Counted from the stretch's first letter, positions 1 to 6,278 are shown. The stretch: DNA of 6,278 nucleotides from Acidobacteriaceae bacterium (GCA_003140705.1 PLKU01000230.1:19655-25932), one strand, 5' to 3'. Notes: generated from the sequence alone by a model not told the origin. Made by a program: numbers and translations.

Positions 1-548
1 GTGGTGCCGATCATTTCCGCGAGAGTCTCCTGTGAGATCGGCGGAATGAAGGTTTGCCGGTCTCCAGGTTTGGCAAACTCGGCCATGAGTAGGAGAATAC
101 GGGCCAAGCGCTTCTCACTGGAGTTGAATAGCTGATCGACAAGGTCGGCCTGGGTGCGCATGCTGCGGGCCAACATGAATTTCAGAAAGAGGTCAGCGAA
201 GGTGGGCTGGTCATGCATCACGCGGGTCATCTCATCCCTTGTGATCTTGAGCGCCGTGCAGGTGTTGACCGCCGAGGCTGTGGCCAGGCGGAGCCCGGGT
301 ATGGACGCAAGCGATTCCTCGCCTACGAAGTCACCGGTGGAGAGGATTGTTATGGTCGCTTCCTTGCCGGTCTGCGAGACGACTGTGAGCTTTGCACGGC
401 CCTTTTGGAGATAGAAGATTGTGTCAGCAGGAGCACCCTGTGTGAAGAAGGTCTCCTTTGGCTCCACTTCAACGATTCTGCGACCGAGGCCCGCGTTGGC
501 AAGGAATGCAGCACAATCAAAATTAGTTTGGATGTCACTGTTCTTCAA
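1..548 (-). CDS. Crp/Fnr-family transcriptional regulator, C-terminus cut by window edge
   Basis: Reading the minus strand from 548 gives 182 codons with no stop, running off the left edge. Residues about 10-110 form the cyclic-nucleotide-binding-like beta roll, with the motifs FFTQGAPADTIFYLQKGRAKL and, at the phosphate-binding cassette position, GDFVGEESL. A dimerisation helix follows (about 110-140), then the start of the winged helix-turn-helix at PISQETLAEMIGT, where the window ends. The recognition helix is therefore not visible. Compared with E. coli CRP, the cassette keeps Gly-Glu and an Arg, but Leu follows the Arg where CRP has the cAMP-contacting Ser, so cAMP may not be its ligand. 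Only two Cys (11 and 97) are visible, so an Fnr-type iron-sulphur cluster is unlikely. The start is TTG at 548-546: an in-frame TAG lies at 566-564, no ATG or GTG occurs before residue 28, and AGGGG precedes the TTG by 7 nt. The family call is firm; ligand and targets are unknown. Confidence 0.9.
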   Translation of the reverse strand, partial: MKNSDIQTNFDCAAFLANAGLGRRIVEVEPKETFFTQGAPADTIFYLQKGRAKLTVVSQTGKEATITILSTGDFVGEESLASIPGLRLATASAVNTCTALKITRDEMTRVMHDQPTFADLFLKFMLARSMRTQADLVDQLFNSSEKRLARILLLMAEFAKPGDRQTFIPPISQETLAEMIGT

Positions 549-555
549 GAGATAG

Positions 556-560
556 CCCCT
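556..560 (-). promoter_or_regulatory. Shine-Dalgarno sequence deciding a TTG start for the Crp/Fnr gene
   Basis: The minus strand reads AGGGG here, followed by 7 nt and then TTG at 548-546. This spacing is ideal, and the in-frame TAG just upstream excludes a longer protein. It makes the non-ATG start credible and adds about 27 residues over the next possible start, a GTG at residue 28. Confidence 0.65.
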
Positions 561-703
561 GTTCTAAACGGTTTGGCGAGTGCGAAAAATGAGCACCGAG
601 AAGCGCCACCCGGGGTTCGAGATTAACCGGTGATTGTGGCGAGCCGATCAAAAGCCAACGAAAACGGAGCGCCGATGGGGATCCTTGGGCGCAACTCGCT
701 TTC

Positions 704-714
704 TGACAATGTCA
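704..714. repeat. Perfect 11-bp palindrome, possible operator
   Basis: TGACA-A-TGTCA is a perfect dyad lying about 155 bp upstream of the Crp/Fnr start. It does not match the classical CRP site (TGTGA-N6-TCACA) or the FNR site (TTGAT-N4-ATCAA). It could be a binding site for another dimeric regulator, or chance, since an 11-bp palindrome is not rare in several kilobases. Confidence 0.25.
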
Positions 715-871
715 ACGCAGTCCCGAGCCGTACAACCAGAACCGAGGGGATTGGGCGCTCAATTACGGGGCAGATTGCCCCGCGTCCGAGGACAATTGCA
801 CTCAAGCACTTCCTATTATGCGCGTTAGGTACAGGCTGGCGTCTGGTCTGTATTGCTCACAGGCGAGAATC

Positions 872-923
872 GGCCCGATCGCCAGCTATGGCAACATGCC
901 AATCGTTGCGAATTCATCGGGCC
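872..923. repeat. 8-bp inverted repeat with 36-nt loop downstream of the large gene
   Basis: GGCCCGAT at 872-879 is matched by its reverse complement ATCGGGCC at 916-923. The loop holds a small GCCA/TGGC hairpin. It lies 30 to 80 bp past the stop of the large minus-strand gene, so it could be part of a transcript 3' end structure. There is no T-run after it on the minus strand, so it is not a canonical Rho-independent terminator. Confidence 0.25.
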
Positions 924-953
924 ACTGGCGGGCGAATCAACCCTGGACAACCT

Positions 954-3900
954 CTATTTGGTCAATTCATGAATTCGACTTTGGGCCAGCAGGTAGGTGG
1001 ACACAGGATCTACGTAAGTGAGATCGTCAAATTCGTGAGCCTCAACGTGGTTGTACGCGTCGAGTGCGGCCTTTTTCGCTCCGTACTGCTCATAGATGAG
1101 TCCCAGCGCATACCAGACCGGGGAGTTCGGCTCCGCCATGTTTCCGGCATCCATTGCCTGCTGGAGTACTTGCGTGGCTTCGGTTGTCTTGCCCTGCGCC
1201 GCGTAGATGCAGGCCAGGGTGTGCAATTCAGCAAAGCCGGAGTTTTTCCCTATCTGCACTGACTGCTGGGCCGCCTTGGTAATGTCATCGCCGAAATCGT
1301 TGTGGAAAAGGCCAAGCCATGCATAGGTGTTGTAGTCGTTGCCGGCGGCTTTACCGGAATCCAGAACTTTCTGTTGCGTTGCCTGCGCAGCATTGAAGTC
1401 GTGCGCAAGCGTGTACGCTTGTGCCTGGTCGGAGAGCAGGTCGCGATCATCCGGCTTTCTGGCCAGCCGCGGAGCGAGCATCGCCTGCCAACTGGCCGCG
1501 TCGTTTTGCAACTCATAACCTTGCCCAGCCAGATTGAGGGAAAGGATCGAATCCGGCTCCTGCTCCATGAGGCGCTTTGCAGCCGGCATGCCGATGGCGG
1601 GCTGCTCGGCACTCATTGCACTCACGGCCAAGAGCAGGTCCAGATCGGTCTGGCGCTGACCGCTAGCTTTTTCCCGGTCCGCGGCGATTTCTGCAAGATA
1701 TGGCTTTGCATCCATTGAGCCTGCCAGCAGAGAGATGCCGGCCAATCTCATTGCTTCAGGCGAATCCGCACCTGGCTTGGAGCTACCAATTGTCCAGAAG
1801 TGAGGAAGCAACGGCCCCGCATACGGATCGTCGGTTCCCTGCTTGTGCGTCAAGTCGCGCTTCCAGTCAAGGAGCGCTTTCGCCTCAACCGATTTTCCGT
1901 GGTCGAGTAACCACAGCACTTCATTGCCTACCGGTACATTGTCGTTGGTGTTGTCTTTGTCACCCGCAACGATGCGATAGGCTCCGTCCTCCTTGACTAC
2001 AAAGGAGTGATCGGGCTCCGCGCCCGGAATCTGCGAGAGCACCGCCCAACCGTGTTCGTCATCTCCCTTGGACGAGAACGTCGTGTTTCCCGCAATCAGA
2101 TCCACAAGCACGCTTTCAGTCATGTTCGAACGTTCAGCAAGCCGGCGCATGAATCCGATACCAGCCAGATCCTTCCTGACATCCCGCTCCAACGATTCAG
2201 GCGAGGAGTAAGCATGCTTGCTGACCATGTTTACAGCCTGATCGTGGTTGAGCGTTCCCGCCAGGAGTCCGATAACCCCGATCTGCACCGGGACAGCTGG
2301 ATTGGTTGCAGGAAACGGCGCAAGCGAAATCGACTTCATTCCTTTGTAGAGCTCAATCTGCCTTGCGGCCGTCGCAGCGTCATCCCCACCCTGCATGCCG
2401 GCGGTCATGACTTCAGCAGCCATCTCGTACATGTGAAGGTTCGCCAGTTGCGTGCCCGCAAGGCGAAGATTTTGATTCCTGTCAACCGACGCGCTATTGC
2501 CTCGATCTGCCTCGGCGATTCCTGCAGCGGTTCCCCTCTGAGCAGCTGCTGAGGTGATGGCCAGGGCGCGATGCGAGTTGGTGGCGGGCTGGGTGGCAAG
2601 CATCTTGTCGAGTTCCGCAAACTGTTTCGCATACAAGAGCGCATACATCAGGTTTTCGCGATACTGGGAGAGCGCGTCATCGCCCTTGTCCTTGTTCAGA
2701 TCAATCAGGTCTTTGTAACCTTTGATCGCGGCAGACATGTCAGAGTCATCTGCATATCGCGTTCCCTTGGAGTCGAACTCATAGAGAATCGCAAGGGAGA
2801 AGTGGGTGTCGTTGTCCTCCAGGTCCAACTCAATCGCGTGCTTGTAAGCCGCAATGGCTCCGGGACGATCGAATCCCTTCCCGAATCTCTCACCGAGCGC
2901 ATTATGTTCCAAAGTCCAAGCAAGGGTGGCAAAAGCTGCTGATAGTTTGGGATCGAGTTCGGTAGCTCGCTTTGCCTCTTGCTGCGCTTCACTTCCGATA
3001 CCAGCCTCAAGAAGAGCTCGCGCCAGATGCAAATGATGGAGGGCATCAGACGGAGACGCGGTGATCAAGTTGCGATCAATCTCCAGCGCCTCGCGGATAT
3101 GGCCATCGGTCAGCGCCTTGACGCCGGATTGGTCGAGAAAGATCCCAACGTAATCGCGTTTATGCAGTTCGAGTAGCGCTGTACGCAGCGCGAGCGCCTG
3201 CTCCACAGTGAGGTGCGATGGGCCGCTGTTGAACCGAAAACTAACCATCGCCACTCCTGATTCGGGCGTGGAGTAACTCTCAGACAAGCTTGCCGTCCCC
3301 AACTGCGTCGTCTTATCCGGGGGCAGTCGTCGCAGGGTGAATCCGACAGGAATCAGTATCCTCACCCGCTGCTCATAGATGTAGGGTCGAATTGTAAAAC
3401 TCGACGGCCGGCTCTTCTCTGCAAGCTCCAACTGACGTTTCGCATCGGCGGACATGTCGGGCCCGGGCACGAGAGGAGCGGTGGAAAACCACTTGGGCAT
3501 GCTGTTGGAGGTTGAGGAAGGAAAGATTGCAACTTCGCCATCAATCAAGGATGTGAGACCGCGCTTTGCTCCGTCGACGATCAGCGTCAAATTGAATGGA
3601 TGATCGAAGTCGGTGCCATCTCCGTGGTCAAGCCTGGTCAGCTTCTTAGCCAGGTATGCGTTCTTGGCGTAGTTCTCCAAATCTTCGTGCATCTTGGGTG
3701 TGTCTGGTCCGCCGTAGTCGGAGCGATATGCCGCATCGATGGAGCCATGCGTTTTAGAAGTCTCCTCTACGTGCGACGGGCCAAGCTCTGCCAGCGTAAA
3801 GGTCCTGGTCTCCACCAAGACCGAGTCTTCAGGGCGAGACTCGGGCGTCTTCGTCAGGTTGGTGGTGTCGGGCGAAATGACAAGTGCATACCGACCGCCA

Positions 3901-4748
3901 TCTCCATAGGGCAGCGAACCGACGGCAAAATACTCGGCGGTTGCGTCAATCCACATTGGGCTCTCGCCTGGTGAACTGGCGGGCAGATACACAATGGCGT
4001 GATCAAAGCGGTTGATCCCGGTCAGGCTCGGATCCATATCGCGACCGGGGCCGGTGGAAAGCAATGCGAGATTCGCCTTGATACCCGCAGCACCCAGCAT
4101 TGCAACGAGAAGCGTCGCCTTGTCCTTGCAGTCTCCATAGTGCCGCTGGATCACCTCGGCGGGTCTCTGCGGAGTGAGGCTTGCCGCTCCAAACTCCACG
4201 CCGGTGTATCTGACTTCATGGTGGAGCTGTTTGACGATGGCTTGAATCCTGGCAAATCGAGTGGCCGGAAGTTCCTTTGGCAGAATCGTCTCGGCTTCAG
4301 ACGCGACGGTCTGCGGGTCGGCGAGCGCCGCGTATGCGCTGGCGACCGCTCTCCACGAAGTGCCTGTGGCGAATTCCACTATAGGCGTGTGCGGTGTATC
4401 CGTTTCCAGATCGATGTCAGATTCGTGCGATGGCGCAAGCCCGGTAGCCTCGTAAACTACCCGTCGCAATCCGTCCACCTCATTGCGCGTAACGGAAATG
4501 CCAGAGAGCTCACGAATGATTTCCTTGTAGGGCATTGTGGACGGCAGCTCGACAATCATCCGTGACCGACCGGTGGGGACATTCTCCTGGAAGACGTACC
4601 GATATAGGGCACCACCAGAGAAGTACGGAATCTTTTCTTCAACACTCTCCGTCTCTTCGACGATGGCACCTATCGCCATGCCGGGTAGTGGTGCTCTGCG
4701 AACGTGCTGCGAGGAAAATGTCTCGCTATCATCTGCCTTGACCGGCAC
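954..4748 (-). CDS. Large exported DUF3857/transglutaminase-like/TPR protein, 3' piece of a stop-interrupted gene
   Basis: This 1264-codon frame encodes most of a DUF3857-transglutaminase-TPR protein. Residues 1-110 complete DUF3857 (QHVRRAPLPGMAIGAIVEE, then the ENVPTGRSRMIVELP strand). Residues about 160-275 are a transglutaminase-like core with all three expected residues: Cys207 in HYGDCKDKATLLVAML, His250 in NRFDHAIVYL and Asp268 in MWIDATAEYF. Residues 300-540 resemble the beta-rich region that follows in this family. TPR-like helices lie at about 545-720 (for example AKRATELDPKLSAAFATLAW) and again at about 1104-1255 (ELHTLACIYAAQGKTTEATQ). Family knowledge places such proteins outside the cytoplasm, and their substrate is undefined; the fold may cross-link, hydrolyse or only bind peptides. 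The GTG at 4748 has no Shine-Dalgarno sequence and falls inside DUF3857, so it is probably not a true start. The frame is continuous with the upstream piece at 4785-5174 apart from one TGA. If translated alone the product lacks a signal peptide. Confidence 0.85.
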   Translation of the reverse strand: MPVKADDSETFSSQHVRRAPLPGMAIGAIVEETESVEEKIPYFSGGALYRYVFQENVPTGRSRMIVELPSTMPYKEIIRELSGISVTRNEVDGLRRVVYEATGLAPSHESDIDLETDTPHTPIVEFATGTSWRAVASAYAALADPQTVASEAETILPKELPATRFARIQAIVKQLHHEVRYTGVEFGAASLTPQRPAEVIQRHYGDCKDKATLLVAMLGAAGIKANLALLSTGPGRDMDPSLTGINRFDHAIVYLPASSPGESPMWIDATAEYFAVGSLPYGDGGRYALVISPDTTNLTKTPESRPEDSVLVETRTFTLAELGPSHVEETSKTHGSIDAAYRSDYGGPDTPKMHEDLENYAKNAYLAKKLTRLDHGDGTDFDHPFNLTLIVDGAKRGLTSLIDGEVAIFPSSTSNSMPKWFSTAPLVPGPDMSADAKRQLELAEKSRPSSFTIRPYIYEQRVRILIPVGFTLRRLPPDKTTQLGTASLSESYSTPESGVAMVSFRFNSGPSHLTVEQALALRTALLELHKRDYVGIFLDQSGVKALTDGHIREALEIDRNLITASPSDALHHLHLARALLEAGIGSEAQQEAKRATELDPKLSAAFATLAWTLEHNALGERFGKGFDRPGAIAAYKHAIELDLEDNDTHFSLAILYEFDSKGTRYADDSDMSAAIKGYKDLIDLNKDKGDDALSQYRENLMYALLYAKQFAELDKMLATQPATNSHRALAITSAAAQRGTAAGIAEADRGNSASVDRNQNLRLAGTQLANLHMYEMAAEVMTAGMQGGDDAATAARQIELYKGMKSISLAPFPATNPAVPVQIGVIGLLAGTLNHDQAVNMVSKHAYSSPESLERDVRKDLAGIGFMRRLAERSNMTESVLVDLIAGNTTFSSKGDDEHGWAVLSQIPGAEPDHSFVVKEDGAYRIVAGDKDNTNDNVPVGNEVLWLLDHGKSVEAKALLDWKRDLTHKQGTDDPYAGPLLPHFWTIGSSKPGADSPEAMRLAGISLLAGSMDAKPYLAEIAADREKASGQRQTDLDLLLAVSAMSAEQPAIGMPAAKRLMEQEPDSILSLNLAGQGYELQNDAASWQAMLAPRLARKPDDRDLLSDQAQAYTLAHDFNAAQATQQKVLDSGKAAGNDYNTYAWLGLFHNDFGDDITKAAQQSVQIGKNSGFAELHTLACIYAAQGKTTEATQVLQQAMDAGNMAEPNSPVWYALGLIYEQYGAKKAALDAYNHVEAHEFDDLTYVDPVSTYLLAQSRIHELTK

Positions 4749-4784
4749 GTCTGTAATTGTCTTTTGATCGAGATCGATGAAGAC

Positions 4785-4787
4785 TCA
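4785..4787 (-). other. In-frame TGA splitting the DUF3857/transglutaminase/TPR gene
   Basis: Reading the minus strand, the N-terminal piece ends VLQTK-TGA and the same frame goes on as VFIDLDQKTITDVPVKAD into the long downstream frame. The starts of the two pieces, 5174 and 4748, are 426 nt apart, exactly 142 codons, so no frameshift is involved. In related DUF3857 proteins this spot is a loop of the type (D/K)-G-(S/T/V) before a D(L)DPKTI-like segment, so GGA (Gly) is the likely ancestral codon and one G-to-T change explains the stop. Both TGA and TAA interrupt genes in this window, which argues against a recoded genetic code. Confidence 0.85.
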
Positions 4788-5174
4788 TTTGGTCTGAAGA
4801 ACACGAGCATGAAGTTGGGACTGGTTTTCGAACCACGGATCCCATTCTGAGGATATTTCCGCCCACCCCTTGACGGTGGCGCCAGTATCTACGCGATAAA
4901 TGAGCCGGTGCTGATATTTGAGGGTTCCATCCGCGGCAATTCGATAAATGCCTTCTTCGTAGAGAATCTCGGCGCCGTAATCCTGAGTCGGCGGCATGGC
5001 GGCCGACGCGCTTTGTAACTCAGCAATCGTCGAGGTAAACGGCGCTCCTGCGAATGGAAGCGGTTGAACCGGCGCCGCCTGAGCCGCCAAATAAGAAACC
5101 AAAGGTGGAGGCAAAATACAGAAGAGGCCCGACAAGCCTAGTACCCGCAGGATACGCATCATTTTAGAGAGCAC
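4785..5174 (-). CDS. N-terminal piece of the interrupted DUF3857/transglutaminase/TPR gene, with signal peptide
   Basis: This 129-codon piece starts at GTG 5174, or more likely at ATG 5162 or 5159 (the MMRILRV start). The purine-rich AAGGAAAG at 5182-5175 abuts the GTG and is 12-15 nt from the ATGs, so the exact start is uncertain. Residues 5-33 form a signal peptide: a basic start, a hydrophobic stretch LGLSGLFCILPPPLVSYLA, then a probable signal peptidase I site after AQA. There is no lipobox. After a Pro/Ala-rich linker, residues about 65-129 (DYGAEILYEEGIYRIAADG, then KGWAEISSEWDPW and QLHARVLQTK) are the first half of DUF3857, matching the usual beta-strand order of that domain. Alone it would be an exported half-domain without known function. 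With the downstream piece it makes a protein of about 1,400 residues, a usual type in Acidobacteriota. Confidence 0.8.
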   Translation of the reverse strand: MLSKMMRILRVLGLSGLFCILPPPLVSYLAAQAAPVQPLPFAGAPFTSTIAELQSASAAMPPTQDYGAEILYEEGIYRIAADGTLKYQHRLIYRVDTGATVKGWAEISSEWDPWFENQSQLHARVLQTK

Positions 5175-5200
5175 TTTCCTTGCTGCTGAGACTTTGCAAT

Positions 5201-5232
5201 AAAAATAGCACGGCTTGCTGATTAGAGCCGTG
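5201..5232 (-). terminator. Hairpin plus T-rich run on the minus strand, upstream of the large gene
   Basis: The minus strand reads CACGGCT, a 10-nt loop, AGCCGTG (arms 5232-5226 and 5215-5209), then CTATTTTTATT. A 7-bp stem with 5 G:C pairs followed by a T-rich tract is the form of a Rho-independent terminator. It ends about 30-40 nt before the start of the large gene. It could terminate a gene that once lay upstream before the insertion sequence arrived, or act as an attenuator in the leader of the large gene. The stem is short, so it is only moderately supported. Confidence 0.45.
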
Positions 5233-5284
5233 ACCTCACTGCTGTCCGGCTTAATTTAGATTGGTCGCCGTCAAGCTCATCAGC

Positions 5285-5335
5285 GCGCGTGGTTTACGGC
5301 GGTTTCAGGGTGTCCACGATTTGAATTGCGCGTGG
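5285..5335. repeat. Pair of 8-bp direct repeats near the left end of the insertion sequence
   Basis: GCGCGTGG occurs at 5285-5292 and again at 5328-5335, 43 bp apart, both followed by a pyrimidine and T. They sit between the presumed left end and the transposase start. Subterminal repeats sometimes bind transposase, but with two short copies this may be chance. Confidence 0.3.
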
Positions 5336-5367
5336 CTAATTTGCGATGCTTTCGGAATTCGACGACC

Positions 5368-5372
5368 GGGAG
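5368..5372 (+). promoter_or_regulatory. Shine-Dalgarno sequence deciding the transposase start
   Basis: GGGAG stands 6 nt before ATG at 5379. This ATG begins MNVGKTLFAQ, the usual N-terminus of IS4-family DUF4372 transposases. The in-frame ATG at 5346 would add 11 residues that do not look like the family and has no better ribosome site, so 5379 is preferred. Confidence 0.6.
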
Positions 5373-5378
5373 TGCCGC

Positions 5379-5717
5379 ATGAATGTGGGCAAGACGCTGT
5401 TTGCGCAGGAGATGGAGTTCGTGCCGTGGAAGACTTTTGGACGCATCATCGAACGACACAAGGGCGATGCAGGAGTGCGTACACTGAGCTGCGCCGATTT
5501 GTTTCGCATCATGGCCTTTTCTCAACTTACCTGGCGCGAGTCGCTGCGCGACATCGAGGTTTGCCTGGAGGCCAACCATTCCAAGTTGTTTCACATGGGC
5601 ATCGCCGCGTCGCCGGCACGTTCCACACTTTCCGATGCGTTGAATCTGCGCGACTGGCGCATCTATCACGCGCTGGCTCTGCGGCTAATCTCTCACGCAA
5701 GGGCGTTGTACGCGTAA
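5379..5717 (+). CDS. IS4-family transposase, N-terminal piece (DUF4372)
   Basis: This piece encodes 112 residues before TAA at 5715-5717. It matches the DUF4372 domain found at the N-terminus of many IS4-family transposases: MNVGKTLFAQEMEFVPWKTF, then RTLSCADLFRIMAFSQLTWRE, SLRDIEVCL, SKLFHMGI and a final RDWRIYHALALRLISHARALYA helix. This domain is thought to bind the element's ends. The piece holds none of the catalytic acids, so it cannot transpose the element. The protein similarity continues in the same frame straight after the TAA, so the piece is the first part of a broken gene and not a separate small gene. Confidence 0.8.
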   Translation: MNVGKTLFAQEMEFVPWKTFGRIIERHKGDAGVRTLSCADLFRIMAFSQLTWRESLRDIEVCLEANHSKLFHMGIAASPARSTLSDALNLRDWRIYHALALRLISHARALYA

Positions 5718-6278
5718 GATCCTTCGCTGCTGGGGCTCGACGCAAGTGTTTATGCTCTGGACTCCACCACTATCGATCTATGCCTGAGTTTGTTCGACTG
5801 GGCACCGTTTCGATCCACCAAGGCAGCCATCAAGTTACATACGCTGCTGGATCTGCGCGGCGCGATTCCCGCGTTTATCCACATCAGCGATGGCAAGCTG
5901 CACGATGTCAATGTGCTGGACATCCTTCTTGTCGAGGCGGGCAGTTTCAACATCATGGACCGGGGCTATCTGGACTTCGTGCGGCTGTACGCTATGCATC
6001 AGGCCGGAGCCTTCTTCGTCACCCGCGCCAAGGAGAACATGGATGCGCGGCGCGTGTACTCGCATCCCGTGGACCGGGCCAGCGGAATCATCTGCGATCA
6101 ACGCGTCATGCTCAACGGCTTCTACTCGGCAGAAAACTACCCGGATCATCTGCGCCGCATTCGCTTCCACGACCCCGAGACCGGCAAGACGCTGGCGTTT
6201 CTGACCAACAACACCGCACTGCCCGCCCTGACCATCGCCGCGCTCTACAAGAGCCGCTGGCAGATCGAGTTGTTCTTC
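5718..6278 (+). pseudogene. IS4-family transposase, catalytic piece after the in-frame stop, cut by window edge
   Basis: This continues the frame of the preceding piece for 187 codons and runs off the right edge. Counting from the ATG at 5379, the DDE residues are visible. The first Asp is D128 in YALDSTTIDLCLSLF, the second is D194 in IMDRGYLDF, and Glu is E297 in YKSRWQIELFF. The last motif is the IS4 signature Y-(2)-R-(3)-E, whose closing Lys would fall just outside the window. Intact relatives are roughly 380-400 residues, so about 80-100 residues are missing on the right. No plausible start codon with a ribosome site precedes D128, so this part is probably not translated into an active enzyme. 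The sequence is otherwise free of frameshifts and keeps all visible active-site residues, which points to a recent stop. Confidence 0.8.

Larger units (their letters stand above)
549..953. other. Intergenic region, no gene supported
   Basis: These 405 bases lie between the stop of the large minus-strand gene and the start of the Crp/Fnr gene. Short open frames exist on both strands, but none has a recognisable protein, a good ribosome site or a family-like sequence. The region should contain the regulator's promoter. A TTGACA hexamer on the minus strand overlaps the palindrome at 704-714, but I find no good -10 at 16-18 nt from it, so no promoter is called. No clear intrinsic terminator for the large gene is visible; an imperfect structure is listed separately. 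Confidence 0.6.
5262..6278 (+). mobile_element. IS4-family insertion sequence, left part; right end beyond the window
   Basis: The element is recognised by its transposase, which carries a DUF4372 N-terminus and IS4-type DDE motifs. The left boundary is an estimate. The stretch CGCCGTCAAGCTCATCAG at 5266-5283 resembles IS4-family ends, which often carry a (C/G)(C/A)TCAA-like core, and everything right of it looks like transposase leader. The right inverted repeat and target duplication lie outside the window, so the end cannot be proven. The transposase is interrupted by TAA at 5715, so this copy is probably unable to move by itself, though it could be mobilised by a related intact copy. Confidence 0.7.

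Noticed and set aside
612..622. GGGGTTCGAGA resembles the T-loop of a tRNA.
   Set aside because: The flanks do not pair as a T-stem, and no acceptor, anticodon or D-arm can be drawn around it.
623..805. 60-codon minus-strand frame in the intergenic region.
   Set aside because: Short, not family-like and without a clear ribosome site; likely a chance open frame.
706..1021. Plus-strand open frame of about 100 codons covering the intergenic region and the 3' end of the large gene.
   Set aside because: It has no ribosome site at its only ATG (818), overlaps a well-supported gene on the other strand, and shows no recognisable family.
2007..2552. Long plus-strand frames inside the large gene, here and at 3999-4565.
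   Set aside because: They are antisense shadows of the high-GC minus-strand coding frame, rich in Arg/Ser/His and without domain similarity.
4785..4787. TGA as a selenocysteine or alternative-code codon.
   Set aside because: No selenocysteine function is known at this loop of DUF3857, no obvious SECIS-like hairpin follows directly, and a neighbouring gene is broken by TAA as well.
5280..5669. Minus-strand frames opposite the transposase, here and at 5835-6170.
   Set aside because: The plus strand carries a clear IS4 transposase with motifs, so these are antisense shadows.
1..6278. CRISPR array, toxin-antitoxin pair or defence system.
   Set aside because: No regularly spaced repeats and no proteins of those families are visible on either strand.

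Overview
This 6.3 kb window is chromosomal DNA of moderately high GC. It most likely comes from an Acidobacteriota member (Terriglobia, Granulicella/Terriglobus/Edaphobacter type). That assignment is inferred from protein style: a very large exported DUF3857/transglutaminase-like/TPR protein, a Crp/Fnr regulator of the kind these soil bacteria carry in many copies, and an IS4-family transposase with a DUF4372 N-terminus. No rRNA or tRNA is present to confirm it.

Layout from left to right. Positions 1-548 (minus strand) hold a Crp/Fnr-family regulator. Its start is a TTG with a good Shine-Dalgarno sequence, and its C-terminal DNA-binding helix is cut by the window edge. Positions 549-953 are a 405 bp intergenic stretch with no convincing gene, only a small perfect palindrome and a longer inverted repeat. 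Positions 954-5174 (minus strand) are one long gene broken by a single in-frame TGA at 4785-4787. The 5' piece encodes a signal peptide and the beginning of DUF3857. The 3' piece of 1264 codons encodes the rest of DUF3857, a transglutaminase-like core with an intact Cys-His-Asp triad, and long TPR regions. Joined, it would be about 1,400 residues. A hairpin followed by a T-rich run lies just upstream of this gene on its coding strand. From about 5262 to the right edge (plus strand) is the left part of an IS4-family insertion sequence. Its transposase is also broken by one in-frame stop, TAA at 5715-5717, and it runs off the window before its end.

How the parts relate. The regulator and the large protein gene point the same way but are 405 bp apart, so they need not be one operon. 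The insertion sequence is divergent from the large gene, and its presumed left end is only about 90-100 bp from that gene's start, so it may have changed the gene's promoter. Both the large gene and the transposase are open and family-like on each side of one nonsense codon. This suggests recent inactivation or base errors in the assembly. I see no CRISPR array, RNA gene, toxin-antitoxin pair or defence system. The unusual content is the pair of solitary in-frame stops and the architecture of the large exported protein.
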